DNA from: Climacteris rufus
Taxonomy: Eukaryota; Chordata; Aves; Passeriformes; Climacteridae
Assembly: GCA_013398175.1 (NCBI GenBank)
Contig: VZRZ01000996.1
Coordinates: 2,488,690-2,552,689 of the forward strand
Reading direction: 5' to 3'
DNA: 64,000 nucleotides
Shown here one piece after another: positions 20,201 through 32,000 of this stretch. Made by a program: the position numbers and the translations under genes. Position 1 is the first letter of the stretch, and every line of letters begins with the position of its first letter. A model generated the notes under the pieces. The model had not been told where the DNA came from. It searched no databases and was given only the letters and a program-made list of their open reading frames with translations.

Positions 20201-22698
20201 GCAGTTAAACTCAAGGAAGAATATATAACTTCATCCACTTAAATCATATATAATCAGGACACTAACCTTGTCACTTACAATACACAAAACATCAGAGCTT
20301 GGTCTACTTTCTATTGATGGCAAAAAAATGTTAGGTTAAGATTGTAGTCTGTGAAGGCTTAATTTAGTTTAAAAACAGTCTGGTAGATGTTAGAATAAAA
20401 TTTTGCACATATGTGATTAGTGACTACTGTTTACCTGTCTCATGCATTTGCTTTCAGATTAGAAGTTTTCTGTGTTATGTATTTGCAGGGAGTGGTATTT
20501 ATGCCCCAGATGGTCCAAGAGCATATTACTACAATACCGAAATGGATAATGGTCACCTTTTGGTGACAGAACTGAGTTCACGCCCACGTCTCTATCCTGC
20601 TATCCTCACTATCCTGCTGCTGTTAACTGGAAATTGTATGCCAGCCAGATCAAAGAGCTTCCATCAACCAGACACACTTTCACTGGGGTCGCTTACCATG
20701 ATCTCTTCTCCTTCACGGAACTCACTGAATCCAAAGGAAATCATTCTATTTGCCAGTGGGATCTCTGTTGCTATCTGAGTTACAAGATGGCAGAGAAGCA
20801 GCAAGATGAAATTTATGTACTGGGTGCCTTTGATGGGTTACATGTTGTTGAAGGAGAGTATTATTTGCAGGTAAGAGTTTATTGCTCATATTTGAACAGT
20901 GGGAAGGTTGCAATATTCTCTTTGCATGCCATTTGCATTTGTTTTATTTTTGACTGAAGGCATTTAAGACCAGGCACTTTTTAGGCCCCCCCAAAAACCA
21001 TTTGTTTTCTTCATGGTACATTTTGACTTTATTAGGGATGTTGATCTGCTTTTCTGTGTTATAAATGATGAAAGTGTAGACCCTGGTAGACTCTATGCCA
21101 TAACATTTCAAGACTGTGAGGTCACCCAGCAGTTTGGCAAGGACAGAACAAGATAAGTATGTATGCTTCTCTGTGCTGATTGTAATTTCTGGAACACTTC
21201 TACAGAAGTTGCTCTTCAGGTTTTGCAGGTTGTATGTTTGGCAGTATTTATTGCTGGGGGGAGACCTTATTGCTCCCAGCATCTATCTGAACAGAAGCAG
21301 CGGTGAGTTGAAGGTCGGGTTGGTCTCCTCTCAAGTGACAGGACATGAGCAAGTGGCCTGAAGTTGTGCCAAGGAGGGTTTAGATTCATTACTAGGAAAA
21401 ATGTCTTCCCTGAAAGGGTTGTCAAGCATTGGAACAGACTGCCCAGAGAAGTAGTTGAGTCACCATCCCTGAAAGTATATAAAGAATGTGTAGATGTGGT
21501 GCTAAACCATGGTGGACATGGTTTAGTGGTTGGTTTGGCAGTGCTGGGTAATGGTTGCACTTGATGATCCTAAAGGTCTTTTCCAACCAAAGTGATTTTA
21601 TGATTCTAAGGAGCTTTCTGTATATGTGTATGAAAAGGAGACAAGAATGTATGGCTCTCCCTGTCTTTGTAGGAATGCTCTTGTCACAAGACAGCTGTTT
21701 TCTCTGCAGTGGTTTGTACCACTGTGCTCATGTGATTATCTACCATGTGGTTATCTAACAAAATTAAGAAACTAAATATGGATATACCATTTGTATTCAC
21801 TTGGCTTGTCAGTGTATTGATTCTTCAAAATTATGTTGTTAAACATTTTTTTAGTGTGCTATATATATTTTCTATATACGTAGAAATATATATATAGAAC
21901 TATATAGAGTTTATAATAAATGAGTAGATGTATCATTTTTTCGTCATGACAAGTGTTCTTGCTATCAAATCCATCTCTTGGTTGCTGAAAGCTTCATGGT
22001 GTTTTGCCTTTCTGCCTTGCAGATCTGCACGCTACTCAAGTGCCAGAGCACAGACCTGAGCACATGTGGGCAGCCCGTGGAGACAGCTCAGACCAAATTT
22101 GAGAAGTTCTCCCTCAGCGGCACGTTTGGCACCAGCCACGTCTTTCCAGAAGTGTTGTACAGTGGGGTGCAGCTGGCCCCCGGGGAGTTCGAGGTAATGG
22201 GACACCCTCGTGAGTTGTCAGACTTGTAACACAAATGGTCAAAAAGCCACTACAAGGCTCAGGAGTAACTTGGTTGTTATCAGTGTCCTCTGTCCTCTGC
22301 CTTCAGTCCAAGGCAGCTTTATTTCTGCCTCATTTTCCTGGTTGTATTGATACAGCAAGTCCATCTTGACAATTCTCTTCTTCCCTGTTCCCCTAAATCT
22401 TCTAGAACAAGATCTCCCTCAAAACAGAAATGTAGTTTGTTTCAGACTTACTGGTAGCTCCAATTGAGATTGGAGTTCTCTCAACTAGATCAACATTAAT
22501 GAATGTATTATTTTGCGTTTGCCATACAGTAGTACTGCTTTGATGATGTTCCTTCTTATTTTACTTTTTCATAACCAGGTGCTAACTGATGGACGTCTGG
22601 TAAGTCGGACTACTACATCAAACTCAGTTTTGAGTGTAACACTCTTTGGGAGGTCGTATGAAAAGGACCCTCCACACAAAGATCAAGCTTTACCCTGA
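17236..22698 (+). CDS. VNN1-like: Vanin/pantetheinase copy 1, exon 5 frameshifted
   Basis: Vanins cleave pantetheine to pantothenate and cysteamine at the cell surface or after secretion. Exons: 17236-17448, 17534-17664, 18498-18690, 19196-19487, 20489-20870, 22023-22193, 22579-22698 (TGA). A signal peptide (about residues 1-22, hydrophobic AVLLVLSAL) precedes LDTYVAAVYEH. The nitrilase triad is present: E80 in VTPEDSIYGW, K179 in LVARYHK, C212 in FGIFTCADIL. Exon 5 is 8 bp longer than in copies 2 and 3 through a tandem CTATCCTG/CTATCCTC duplication at 20,592-20,607. This shifts the frame after about residue 313 and gives a stop at 20,776-20,778 (predicted product about 372 aa). The frame resumed after the 8 bp stays open through exons 5-7, ending LFGRSYEKDPP, so the lesion is recent or an assembly fault. 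Without the extra 8 bp the model has 497 codons. No GPI-type C-terminus is present in exon 7. Its one-to-one relation to mammalian VNN1, 2 or 3 is not resolved. Confidence 0.88.
19807..19919 (+). CDS. Candidate alternative terminal exon of vanin copy 1 with GPI-signal-like tail
   Basis: Lies in intron 4 of copy 1. A CTGAC branch-point-like site (19,755-19,759) and a pyrimidine-rich stretch lead to AG at 19,805-19,806. Exon 4 ends with one base (G) of a codon, and joining it to 19,807 keeps the frame. The result is Gly plus 36 codons, then TAA at 19,917-19,919. The tail contains small residues SSADST (a plausible omega site), a short polar linker GLKT and then a hydrophobic end VCHIVFGGFVFTVAFS. 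AATAAA follows at 19,976 and again at 20,031. The predicted short protein would be about 313 aa and keep E80, K179 and C212, but would lack the C-terminal 'base' domain and the last part of the nitrilase fold. No comparable sequence was seen in intron 4 of copies 2 and 3. Transcript evidence is needed; chance similarity is possible. Confidence 0.35.
19976..19981 (+). terminator. Intronic poly(A) signal after the candidate alternative exon
   Basis: AATAAA 57 bp after the TAA of the candidate terminal exon, followed by T/GT-rich sequence. A second AATAAA sits at 20,031. Position fits early transcript termination in intron 4 of vanin copy 1. Confidence 0.4.
20592..20616 (+). other. Frameshifting 8-bp tandem duplication in vanin copy 1 exon 5
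   Basis: CTATCCTG (20,592-20,599) is followed directly by CTATCCTC (20,600-20,607) and, one base later, a further CTATCCTG (20,609-20,616). Between the conserved CGT (Arg) codon and AACTGG (Asn-Trp), copies 2 and 3 have 27 bases and copy 1 has 35. The difference of 8 breaks the reading frame. Short-repeat slippage is the likely origin. Confidence 0.85.
21273..21612 (+). mobile_element. CR1 LINE 3' fragment
   Basis: In intron 5 of vanin copy 1. The + strand contains the CR1 3' region: 'gccaaggagggtttagattc', then RKNVFPERVVKHWNRLPREVV encoded at about 21,395-21,460, then 'ggtcttttccaaccaaagtg' and the terminal 'attttatgattctaag' at about 21,595-21,610. 5'-truncated. Confidence 0.9.
21859..21897. 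repeat. AT-rich imperfect palindrome
   Basis: Left arm CTATATATATTTTCTA (21,859-21,874) and right arm TAGAAATATATATATAG (21,881-21,897) are inverted copies around a short centre, within intron 5 of vanin copy 1. Such AT-rich palindromes are prone to rearrangement; no function is apparent. Confidence 0.6.
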
Positions 22699-22887
22699 TT
22701 TCATTGCACATACTTTAAGATTTCATCTGCTTGTTTCTGTAATGCTAATTAATCACAAATCATCATAATGTTCATAATGATATTTAATACTAATATTTAT
22801 AATTATAATGGCATTTTATAAGTCAAGTTGCCTTATCTAGCAACATAGTCATTGCACATTGATTTATTGAGTTGATTTTGAAACAAA

Positions 22888-22893
22888 AATAAA
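22888..22893 (+). terminator. Poly(A) signal AATAAA, vanin copy 1
   Basis: First AATAAA after the exon 7 stop (190 bp downstream), followed by a GT-rich stretch (tgttgtgtatgtg), the usual downstream element. Further AATAAA hexamers occur at 22,978 and 23,037. Confidence 0.6.
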
Positions 22894-23042
22894 TACTCTT
22901 CTGGACTGTTGTGTATGTGTTTTCATATGATAGCCTTGGTTGTCATAGGCTTGGCCTTAACACTGGGAACAATAGAAAATAAATTCCTCTGACTGGACGG
23001 TGTAGAATTCAGGCACAGAGCAATGGGTTGTGCCCCAATAAA

Positions 23043-26040
23043 AATGAATTTTTAATTATTTGAAATTTTTGGTGGAGTATTAGAAGCTATGTCCACAACA
23101 TTTCTGAACATGCACTTTTCTAAACTAGAGATTAACAGAATCTTTGAAGATTCTCATTTCCTCTGAGAAAGAAAACAAGCCTCAGAAACATGTTCCTTCA
23201 AAAAACAGTTATTCAGCTCAGCACACTGTAATGTGTTGTCATACCATACCCTAACTTACAGTCAGAGGAATCTACTTTAATCTTTCTGGCTACATTTCTA
23301 GGCTGTTGAAAATTTCCCTACCACAGAACTGTTGGTAACTGTTTGTATAAAAAATGCTCAAAAAAAGCAGTTTTTCAGGAGCATGTCTGTCTTACTGAAT
23401 GGTTGCTCACACCAATGTGAGGGAGAGTCAGGACTGTGCCAGTGTTGGGTAAGGCGAGGCAACAGAAGGAACAGGTGGGACACACTGGCATGTGTGCTGC
23501 TGTGGGCCCTGCCGACTGTAGTTCTTAGGCAAGTGGATTGGATTAATTTGTGTGGCACAGCTAAGATTTCTATGTGTGGCTAATTCTGTTGTCCGTTCTG
23601 CGGGTTTGTTTTGAACTAGAAACTGTTTATATTTAATCTGACCAACATCATTAAAAAAATAGACTTGTAGGAGGCAAAATACATCGCTTTTTTTAACAAA
23701 GGGAATGTTTCAAAAACAAGATTGTAGTCCGTCAGAGTATGGAATTGAAACCCTCTACAATTCAAATACTACAAGTAATGGGAAACATTCTTCTTGCTTG
23801 TGGAGGAAAGGTACTGTATCTTTAAATTTCTATGTGTGCCGTAGGAAAAGGCATCCTGTTACGGGGTAAGTAACATACATATGTGTGAGCTGCTGCAGCA
23901 GTGAGCGGCTTCTGACTTCCTCACTCCTGCTCACGTGTACCCAGAGCTCGGCAGTGATTGCGTGCCTGCCGGCGTGACCTTTCCCACAGCCTCCTCCACG
24001 GCGAGGTTAACCCTTGGGAAGCGCACTGCTCTTCACGCACTCTCCCTTGTTAACCCTTGCTCTTCCACGCACGCTCCCTTGTTAACCCTTGCTCTTCCAC
24101 GCACTCTCCCTTGTTAACCCTTGCTCTTCCACGCGCTCTCCCTTAGCGCAAGAAAAGAAGCGGGACCACAGGCTGAAGACAAACTCCGTCTACAGCTAAG
24201 CTGATTTAGCACCAAATTGCATCCTGTTCCACCAAGTAAGTCCTCAGGTAAGCTCCACTATCAGGCAATAGCAGAGATGGGGACGGGTGCAGTTCAGGTG
24301 TGGGAAGAGTGGATCGGGAGGATAGAGGTGTGGAAAGTAGGCGAACCTCTGGATGAGTTTCCCCTTACACTGTCCACACTCATGTATACGACGGACACTG
24401 TAGTTTTGTTCAGTTTATTGAGTGGATTTGTTTGTTTAACTGGTGTTAGTTCCTTGTTCCTGGGCGAGTCCCCAGCTCTGCAGGAAGTAGGTGGTGATGC
24501 CTCCGGGTAACTCTACCCCACCTTGTGTCCCTGCAGTGGGACTCGAACTTTTCGGGGCCGTGCCCCAGCACTGCCCTTGTAAATTGTGCTGCTCAGCCCT
24601 GCCAGGGCAGTCACCTTCTGGCTGACGTCCTCATTATTGCCAAATAAGGGAGCATTTGCTACTTCCTCTTTCAAACTAATGCCTTATTGTGCTTAATGTG
24701 ACTCAACCTATATTTCTTCTGGTAAAAAAAAAAAAAAAATGGGGCGGAGAGGGACTAAGGCTTCCAAGCTACATTAGTTCAAGTATCACTGTAATCGCTA
24801 CTGCAGCCTTTAAAAGGCTTGTATTTAAGGCTCCTGAATGAGCACGCTGTATCTAGTAATGTGTGTAGAGAAGTACTTAGGGATGAACATCACCAGATAA
24901 AAATCAGCGTTCCTAATGGTTGAAACCCTCAGTCAGCTGTACTGTTTCAGAGAACTCTGTGGTATTTGCATTCATCCACAGGTCTGTCTTTTCCGAACCA
25001 GCTCTACAGTGACAGTCTGCTGTAGCTGAAAGCAGACAGCCTGTTCTGCTTCCCACTGCTCAGATAGCCTTTTTTTCAAATGAGAATACTGTAAATACTA
25101 GAAAGTCAAAAAATGGAAAATGTCATTGCAACAAATGGATTTTAAATGAGTTGAAGTTTAAAAGTGAAGGCCTGAAACAGCATGTTTCTGGGGACAGGAA
25201 AGGTGTGCAGAGGAGCAGGCATGCTACTGCACCTGGCAAAATAACCTGCTCTTCTGCTTCAGGCTAGTGAGACCCAGGCAATGAGGTACTTACATGCTTA
25301 CATTTTCAGAGGAAAAATTCCATCCAGATTAATTTTTTCTGGTGGAAGGCTATTGGAAAGTGATGCAAAGCTAAAAGGAAGTGACTGGAAGAGACACTGG
25401 GATAAACTCAAGGGACAGTTCTGTTGCTGACGTGTTAAGTATATGACATCTAAGTACAATGAGATGCTGATATAAAATTTCTTTAGTCTAAAGAAACTCA
25501 GAAGCACACTGCACATGCTGACACATAGAACAGGAACTAAATATGAAGAATATTCATTCAAACTGGAATATGAAGATACTAGAGTAAAGCAGTTTTTTAG
25601 ACCCTCAGTTTTGCCACTTAAACTTTACAGAAGACCAACTCCATGGGTGACATATCCACCTTTCACCTGGGTATTAGAGTTGAGTCAACACAAATAGAAA
25701 AAATGTTGTAATCAGTGACAGAGAAAAGTGTAACAACAAAAATTGGACTGTTCTTTCTAGACATGGTTTTAATGTCTTATTTTTTTATTAGCACAGTTAG
25801 TCCAGTATTTTAGTTTTGTTCAGTTGTGACATCATTACTAGGTACTGTTATACTTTCTTATTTGTTATATGCTTATACTTTCTTATAAGGTACTGTTATA
25901 CTTTTTTATTGTCTTATTTGGTTCCAAGGTAATGCTGTAACAGACCTACAGTTCATTCCTCCCTCTTTCTGAGTTAAACTTTGTCCCCCTTCTCTTTTCT
26001 GTGCATGCTCCTTTTGCACTGTTTGTCCAGAGTACTCTAG
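23043..26040. other. Intergenic: vanin copy 1 to copy 2, with a CpG-rich island
   Basis: No gene recognised. About 23,880-24,240 and 24,300-24,620 stand out as CpG-richer than their surroundings. The first holds the 32-bp tandem repeat (24,018-24,146) and a splice-donor-like AGGTAAG at 24,246-24,252. An A17-type homopolymer follows at about 24,724. At 25,840-25,920 there are short direct repeats of 'ggtactgttatac'. The CpG-rich part could be an old LTR or leader, or a regulatory island; neither was established. Confidence 0.5.
24018..24146. repeat. Tandem repeat, 32-bp unit, ~3-4 copies
   Basis: GTTAACCCTTGCTCTTCCAC recurs at 24,049, 24,081 and 24,113 (period 32), each followed by GCACTCTCCCTT-type sequence. 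A diverged start copy of GTTAACCCTTG lies at 24,006. The repeat lies in the CpG-rich interval between vanin copies 1 and 2. Confidence 0.85.
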
Positions 26041-26059
26041 GAGCTGGGAGGCTGCAGCC

Positions 26060-29000
26060 ATGTTCCCTTCCCAGGCTCTCCTGCCCGCTGTGCTGTTTGC
26101 ACTCACAGCCCTTCAGGCCCTTGCCTCCGACACCTTCATGGCAGCCGTCTACGAGCACGCCGTCATCCTGCCACATCCCACTGAGGAGCCCGTTCCTCCC
26201 GACCGTGCTTTGGCCCTGATGAACCAAAACATGGATGTCTTGGAAGGGGCCATCAAGGAAGCCGCCCAGCAGGTACAAGGGGTAGCGTGAGGGTTGTTCA
26301 TGAGTGTTTTCTGCTCCTGCTGACCCTCCTGGTTGTAAGTTCGTGGGTGACCTTTTAACGGGGCCTGTTGTGACAGGGTGCCCGCATCATTGTGACTCCT
26401 GAAGATGGCATCTATGGCTGGAAATTCACAAGAGAATCCATTTACCCCTACCTGGAGGATATCCCTGATCCAGCGGTGAATTGGATTCCCTGCACTGACC
26501 CCTCAAGGTGATTCCTTCTGCAGTGATTGATGTGATTTCCAACTATTATCTCATGGAGTCATGAGCGGCTCACACTAAATGACTAAGATCTACTAATGCC
26601 TCTGACATAAGCTTTAATTAAAATTGAGTATGAAGGTAGTTACATAGTTATATAGATAGCATGACTAATTGATGAGCGAAACATTAGGATTTTTTTTTTA
26701 ATTAAACACTTTAAGGAGAAATTCAAACAACATAGAGAATTTGGGTTACTAAAAGTTGAGGAAATGTCTTTTTTTCCACTTGGAAAAGTTTTGATGCCAG
26801 AATATGCTGCTTCTCATTTTGCTTTCAGTTTTTTTCACACTATTTTGAATAGAACTGACTGTAAATTATTAAGACTAGTATTTCTTTGGTTTTTTGGTTT
26901 GTCTGTCTTTTACAAATTTTGTGTTGAAACAAAAAACACACATACCATTTTTGTGGACATCGAAGAACTAGTTTCTGAGCACCTAATAAGAGGTGATAAG
27001 GTCAGTAGCTAAAGTCCAAAGCTCTAAATGATAAAAACTCAGAAACTTTTAATCTTGGTTTTCCACAGTTAAGGTAAGATAAATTCTGAATTGCTAGAGT
27101 CTCTCTGCTGTAGAACATAATCTGTCATTCAAGCAGCATATCCCAGCAGTGACAAGCCAACCTATAGTTGAGCACTGGACTGCAGACTCTTACAGCAGGC
27201 AATAAGTGTTCAGCCATGGAATTACAGCCATGGTCTGCCCTTTTCACCACAGCTTTCTACACCTGCTTGATGAGAAGGAGCTTAGAGCATATTATTATAG
27301 CTGTGAGGATATAATTCCTCAGTGGCTCTGTGAAGAAGAGTCACAATGGGGGGAAGTGTAGTATGTGCAACTTTTTAGTGAGATATAAGTAGCTAAAATA
27401 TGCAGTCTTTCATTGAAGGTGAAGTGTGGGGTGGCAGTGTGTCTAAGCAGGTGCATCGCACAGTTGTTGCAGAGGTGATCTGTGTGTCTCCGCACTGTTC
27501 TAAATCAGGGGTTTCACTAGCAGCTTTTTGGAATGTAACACCTGCCATCCATGTCTAGCACGCCATATTCCTTGATGCTGTATGTGTGTCTTGCGTGGTG
27601 GTCCTCCCTGTGTAGCCCGTGCACACCTTGTAAAGCCATCTGCATTGCCACATTACAGAGGAGGATGGCTGCTCTCTTCATGGCCTGGAATGGGTGCTTC
27701 AGAGGTGCTTCCAGTTTCTGGCACATGGCCTGTCACATGTTGAAATTAATAGCTCTTCATGCCGTGGTAGAGGTCTGTGTGCTCCTGTCCAAGGGAGGAG
27801 AGGAATTGCCTTGACCATATCATCTGACTGTTCCACAGCTCAACACTGCTTAGTGTGTTAAGGGCCCAGAGCTGCAGTCCTCAGGAGTCAGTATACCTGA
27901 TGCTAAAATTCTCCCATGTGTGACACCGAGCTAATGTCTTCTCTGCCCAGAGATTCCTCTCCTGCCCTTTCCTAGCCCAAAGATTACTTACTTACTGCAG
28001 AGCATGTTCTAGGTGCTGAAGGGGACTGACAGGCATGTCCTTCCAGATGCCAGTGCGAGGTCTCCAGGACCCCAAGGTGCAGAAAGCAATCTGAGGAAGC
28101 ACTGCAGCAACTCTGTGTATCTGCCTGCCCTGCCATGGCTGCAGGGTTGGAGGTTCTGCTGGTGTGACCTCAAGCACTCTGGAGATGGGCACCACTGAAA
28201 GGATAGGTTTTGTTAATTTTTTTTTCTCCTTCCCTACGATGCATTAGATTTGGTCCAGCACCAGTGCAGGAACGACTGAGCTGCATGGCCAGAAATAACT
28301 CCATCTATGTGGTTGCAAATATTGGGGACAAGAAGCCGTGTAACTCCAGTGATCCCAGCTGCCCCAGGGACGGTCGCTACCAGTACAATACGGATGTCGT
28401 CTTTGACCCAGAGGGGAAACTGGTGGCTCGTTACCACAAGGTAAAGTGGCCTTGGAAAGGCAGGAACTAATTTTCCACTACTTTCAAAATGTCTCAGTTA
28501 GGGCAGAGAATTAGATGCCAGTCAGTGTTGCATGGCAGAGTTTTGCTTCTCTTTATAGTTTAAAAGAATATGTCTCTTGCTATGAAGTATTGATGTAAAA
28601 TTCACATTTGCTGTCATGTTTCTCAAAACAAATTGGAATGAAAATGATTGATCTGCTGTAATTGAGCGGCATATGGTTTTGGTTGACTTCCTCATTTCAT
28701 TAATTCCCTACTACTGAAAATTCTGCTGCTTGAGCAGCTTCAGTTTTCAGTGCCAGCTTTTCACCGGACTACCCCTTCACGTTCCAGGATTTGAAAATGT
28801 TCATCTGTATTTCATTGTAGATGAGTAGTCTGATTTCAGAAAGGCAGGACCTTTTTCTCTGATGCTGTTTTGGCACAGTTTTTGCACAAAGGGAATTACT
28901 TGGACAAAATGATGGACCTAAGATGGGTGTAAAAAAAGATGAGGACATTGAAACATTTGTACCAAATAAAAGGTTTTTTTTCAGTATTAAGTGCCTACCT

Positions 29001-32000
29001 GCAAGTTCCATCAAAGCTGTTGATCGGTTGTACATTACATCTGTGCCAAATATCATGCCAATATAGCTAGAGTGAAGTTCATTTTTTAATGCACTTTGGG
29101 CCCAATATTTCATCTGGTTGTTCAGAGACGATGCCAAGGTATTTATTTGCAAGCAAACTGGGGAAGTGGAACACTGATAATGCAAGTCTGTCCCCCATGT
29201 GCCAGCCTGGCATGGCCCAGGTGCTGAATTACAAGTTGAGTAAACTTGAACCTCTTTTCTGGCTTGGTGTACATGTTTACTTCCAGACCACCTGGACAAT
29301 AATAATGGACTCTTAGTAAACATGTATGTGAAGGAAGTAAGAAAATGTTGGAAAGCTGACAGTGTCCCAAACTTCGATTTTTCTGTTGGCTGAGATCATC
29401 TGCCTTTCCCCTGTCGGCACAGCCTTTGTTTTCTTCTCTACTCTGCAGTGTCCCAATACTGTCTTGAGCTTCATGCTGGCGCTCTGTAATTCCAGTGCTT
29501 CTGGGCATCTCCACACTAAGGTCACCAATTCTGTCTCTTGGCACCAGATCCTCTATGCTTTTCTTACATTACTATTCTTCTGCTTGCATTTGGGTCACCA
29601 GAAATTTAAACTAGATGGGGGGAGTGGAGAGATTGTTTTTATGCAGATGACACCAACAGACCTGAAGACAGCCAGTTTATCTGCTAGTTAGATGGCAGGG
29701 CAATATGTAATATGTGTCTCCCCATATCCACATTTTGGGTACTATGATCATACAATTTTAGCCTGATTTCTTACTTCTGAGGGCTTCCAACACAGGTCAA
29801 AAATTTTCTCTTGTCATTCTGAACAGCTTTAGGGAATGACTCCAGAATATTGCAGTAAGAGCCTCTAACTGGTTTCTATCTTTTCCTACCCCTACAGTAT
29901 AATCTCTTTATAGGAGAATCTCAGTTTAATTACCCAAAAGAGCCAGAAGCTGTCACCTTTGAGACTCCTTTTGGGAAGTTTGGCATTTTCACTTGCTTCG
30001 ACATCCTTTTCTATGAGCCTGCTGTGGTCCTGGTGAGCAAGATGCAGGTGGACACTGTGCTCTTCCCAACAGCTTGGATGAATGTCCTGCCCTTTCTGAC
30101 TGCAGTTGAGTTTCACTCTGCCTGGGCTATGGGCATGCGTGTCAACTTCTTAGCTGCCAATACTCATAACACCAGCCTGGCAATGACAGGTAATTTCATT
30201 CTCACTCTGTCTAAAAATCTTTATGATCATGAATCTATTACTCCCTGTTCTACAAAGTGATTTTGCAGAGGAATATAATGTATTTGTCTGGAAGGTGAAG
30301 AGTCTAGTCACCACATTTTAAACCTGGTTGCTCCCATTCCTACTGATTTCATACAAGACACATCAAAACTTGTATTATTTTCTTTGTCCTAACTTCTTAG
30401 GATTATCCTTTCTCTCTTTTAATGGCTCTAAACAAGTAGTAGGTTACTGCCCTTATACCTGAATAGAAATTTTTGAGTCTTTTTAGCCTCTTTTTCTCTT
30501 CACTTCTAAGTCTATGATTAAATGCCAAACTGTAAATATACTTGTAAACCGTATCCATGGCCGCATTTATTCTGGCCAAATGAAAGACTTATGTGTAGCT
30601 ATATTTAACACTGTTATGGAAAAGCATTAAAAACAAATTTTAAGGCCTGTTGCAGTAATGCTGCTAAGAAGTCTACATTTTCATTTTAGAATGTAGCACT
30701 GATTTTTTAGAGCTCGGCCTATGAATAGACCAGTGTCTTCACTGAGCTGTGCAAGCACAGTATTGTCTTAGGCCTTCTCATTTGAAATGCCTGACAGGCT
30801 TATGCTTGTTGTCCATTTTATGTGGCTCTTTGGCAGTGATGGGTATGACAGATCTTTGGTTTCCCTCTGTTGCTTGGTACTGGTGAGATGTGAATTCCCC
30901 ATGTGGGGAGGAGTTCTCAGCCTGTGTTGAGGGGGCTGGACAACTGCTCTCTGATTCTGTGTTCACCAGGACAGGCCTGTGATACTTGTCTGTGTTGTGT
31001 TTTGCACTGTCTCAATCAGTAGCTGGTCCTTTCACATCAATCAGCTGAGAATAAAGGAATTATCAACGCTATTGCATACAGGAGAAAAGAGAACTGAGGA
31101 GACCCTAAGTTCAATCATAGCATAACAAACCAGACATCCTCTGCCTTTGGCTGCACTGAGCAGACCTCATCTAGCAGAATAAATGCTGTTCTTTGCCAAA
31201 GCATGAGCTCTGTGTACTGAGTTGCTAATAGTCACCTTTGGTGAGACTAAAATTTCTGTAATCTGTGTAGAATAGTGGATAAGCTGTCAGTAGAGACACT
31301 TAGAAGGACAATATGATTTTTTAAAATTCTGCTTGGACTGACTTTTGTGCTGTCCTCAGGGAGTGGTATTTATGCACCAGCTGGAGCCAGAACATACTCC
31401 TACAACATGGAAACTGAAGATGGTCACCTCCTCATTGCTGAACTAGATGCACACCCTCGTCTTTCTCCTGCGTCCCCGCCGGCTGTCAGCTGGAACTCAC
31501 ATGCTTTGAGTGTTGGAAGATTCTCACAGAATGACCATGAATTCACAGGAATCGTCTTTCACGACAAGTTCACTTTCACTGAGCTCATTAGGCCTGGGGG
31601 CAATCTCACTGTCTGCCAAAAAGATCTCTGCTGTCACTTGAGCTACAAGATGGCAGGGAAAAGAGATGATGAAGTTTATGTGCTGGGTGCTTTTGATGGG
31701 CTTCATGTTGTTGAAGGACAGTACTATTTGCAGGTAAGTCTTTGGAGGGGGTTACTTACTTTGGGAAGCTTCTTTACAGAGAAAAATCTACAGCTCTGTG
31801 GTGGCAAAAGAAAAGACAGTGACGTTCTTCTGTGCTGGAGTCCTGGTGTCTTATTTGTTAGCAATGGAAAGGACTTGATAAAATGTCCAAGCCTACTTAC
31901 CTTCAAATTCAACACATGCAGTGGAGAGGTCTCTAAATTTCTTTTAAATTCCCAGAGTGTGCTCACTATTTTTTTGATGTCTAGCATTGACTAAATTTAG

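Noticed and set aside
24535..24560. tRNA B-box-like GGGACTCGAAC (minus strand GTTCGAGTCCC)
   Set aside because: No convincing A box, cloverleaf or acceptor stem around it; likely chance.
27517..27726. Minus-strand frame containing AMKRAAILLCNVAMQMALQG
   Set aside because: Considered as a possible transposase or retropseudogene fragment, but no diagnostic motif could be identified.
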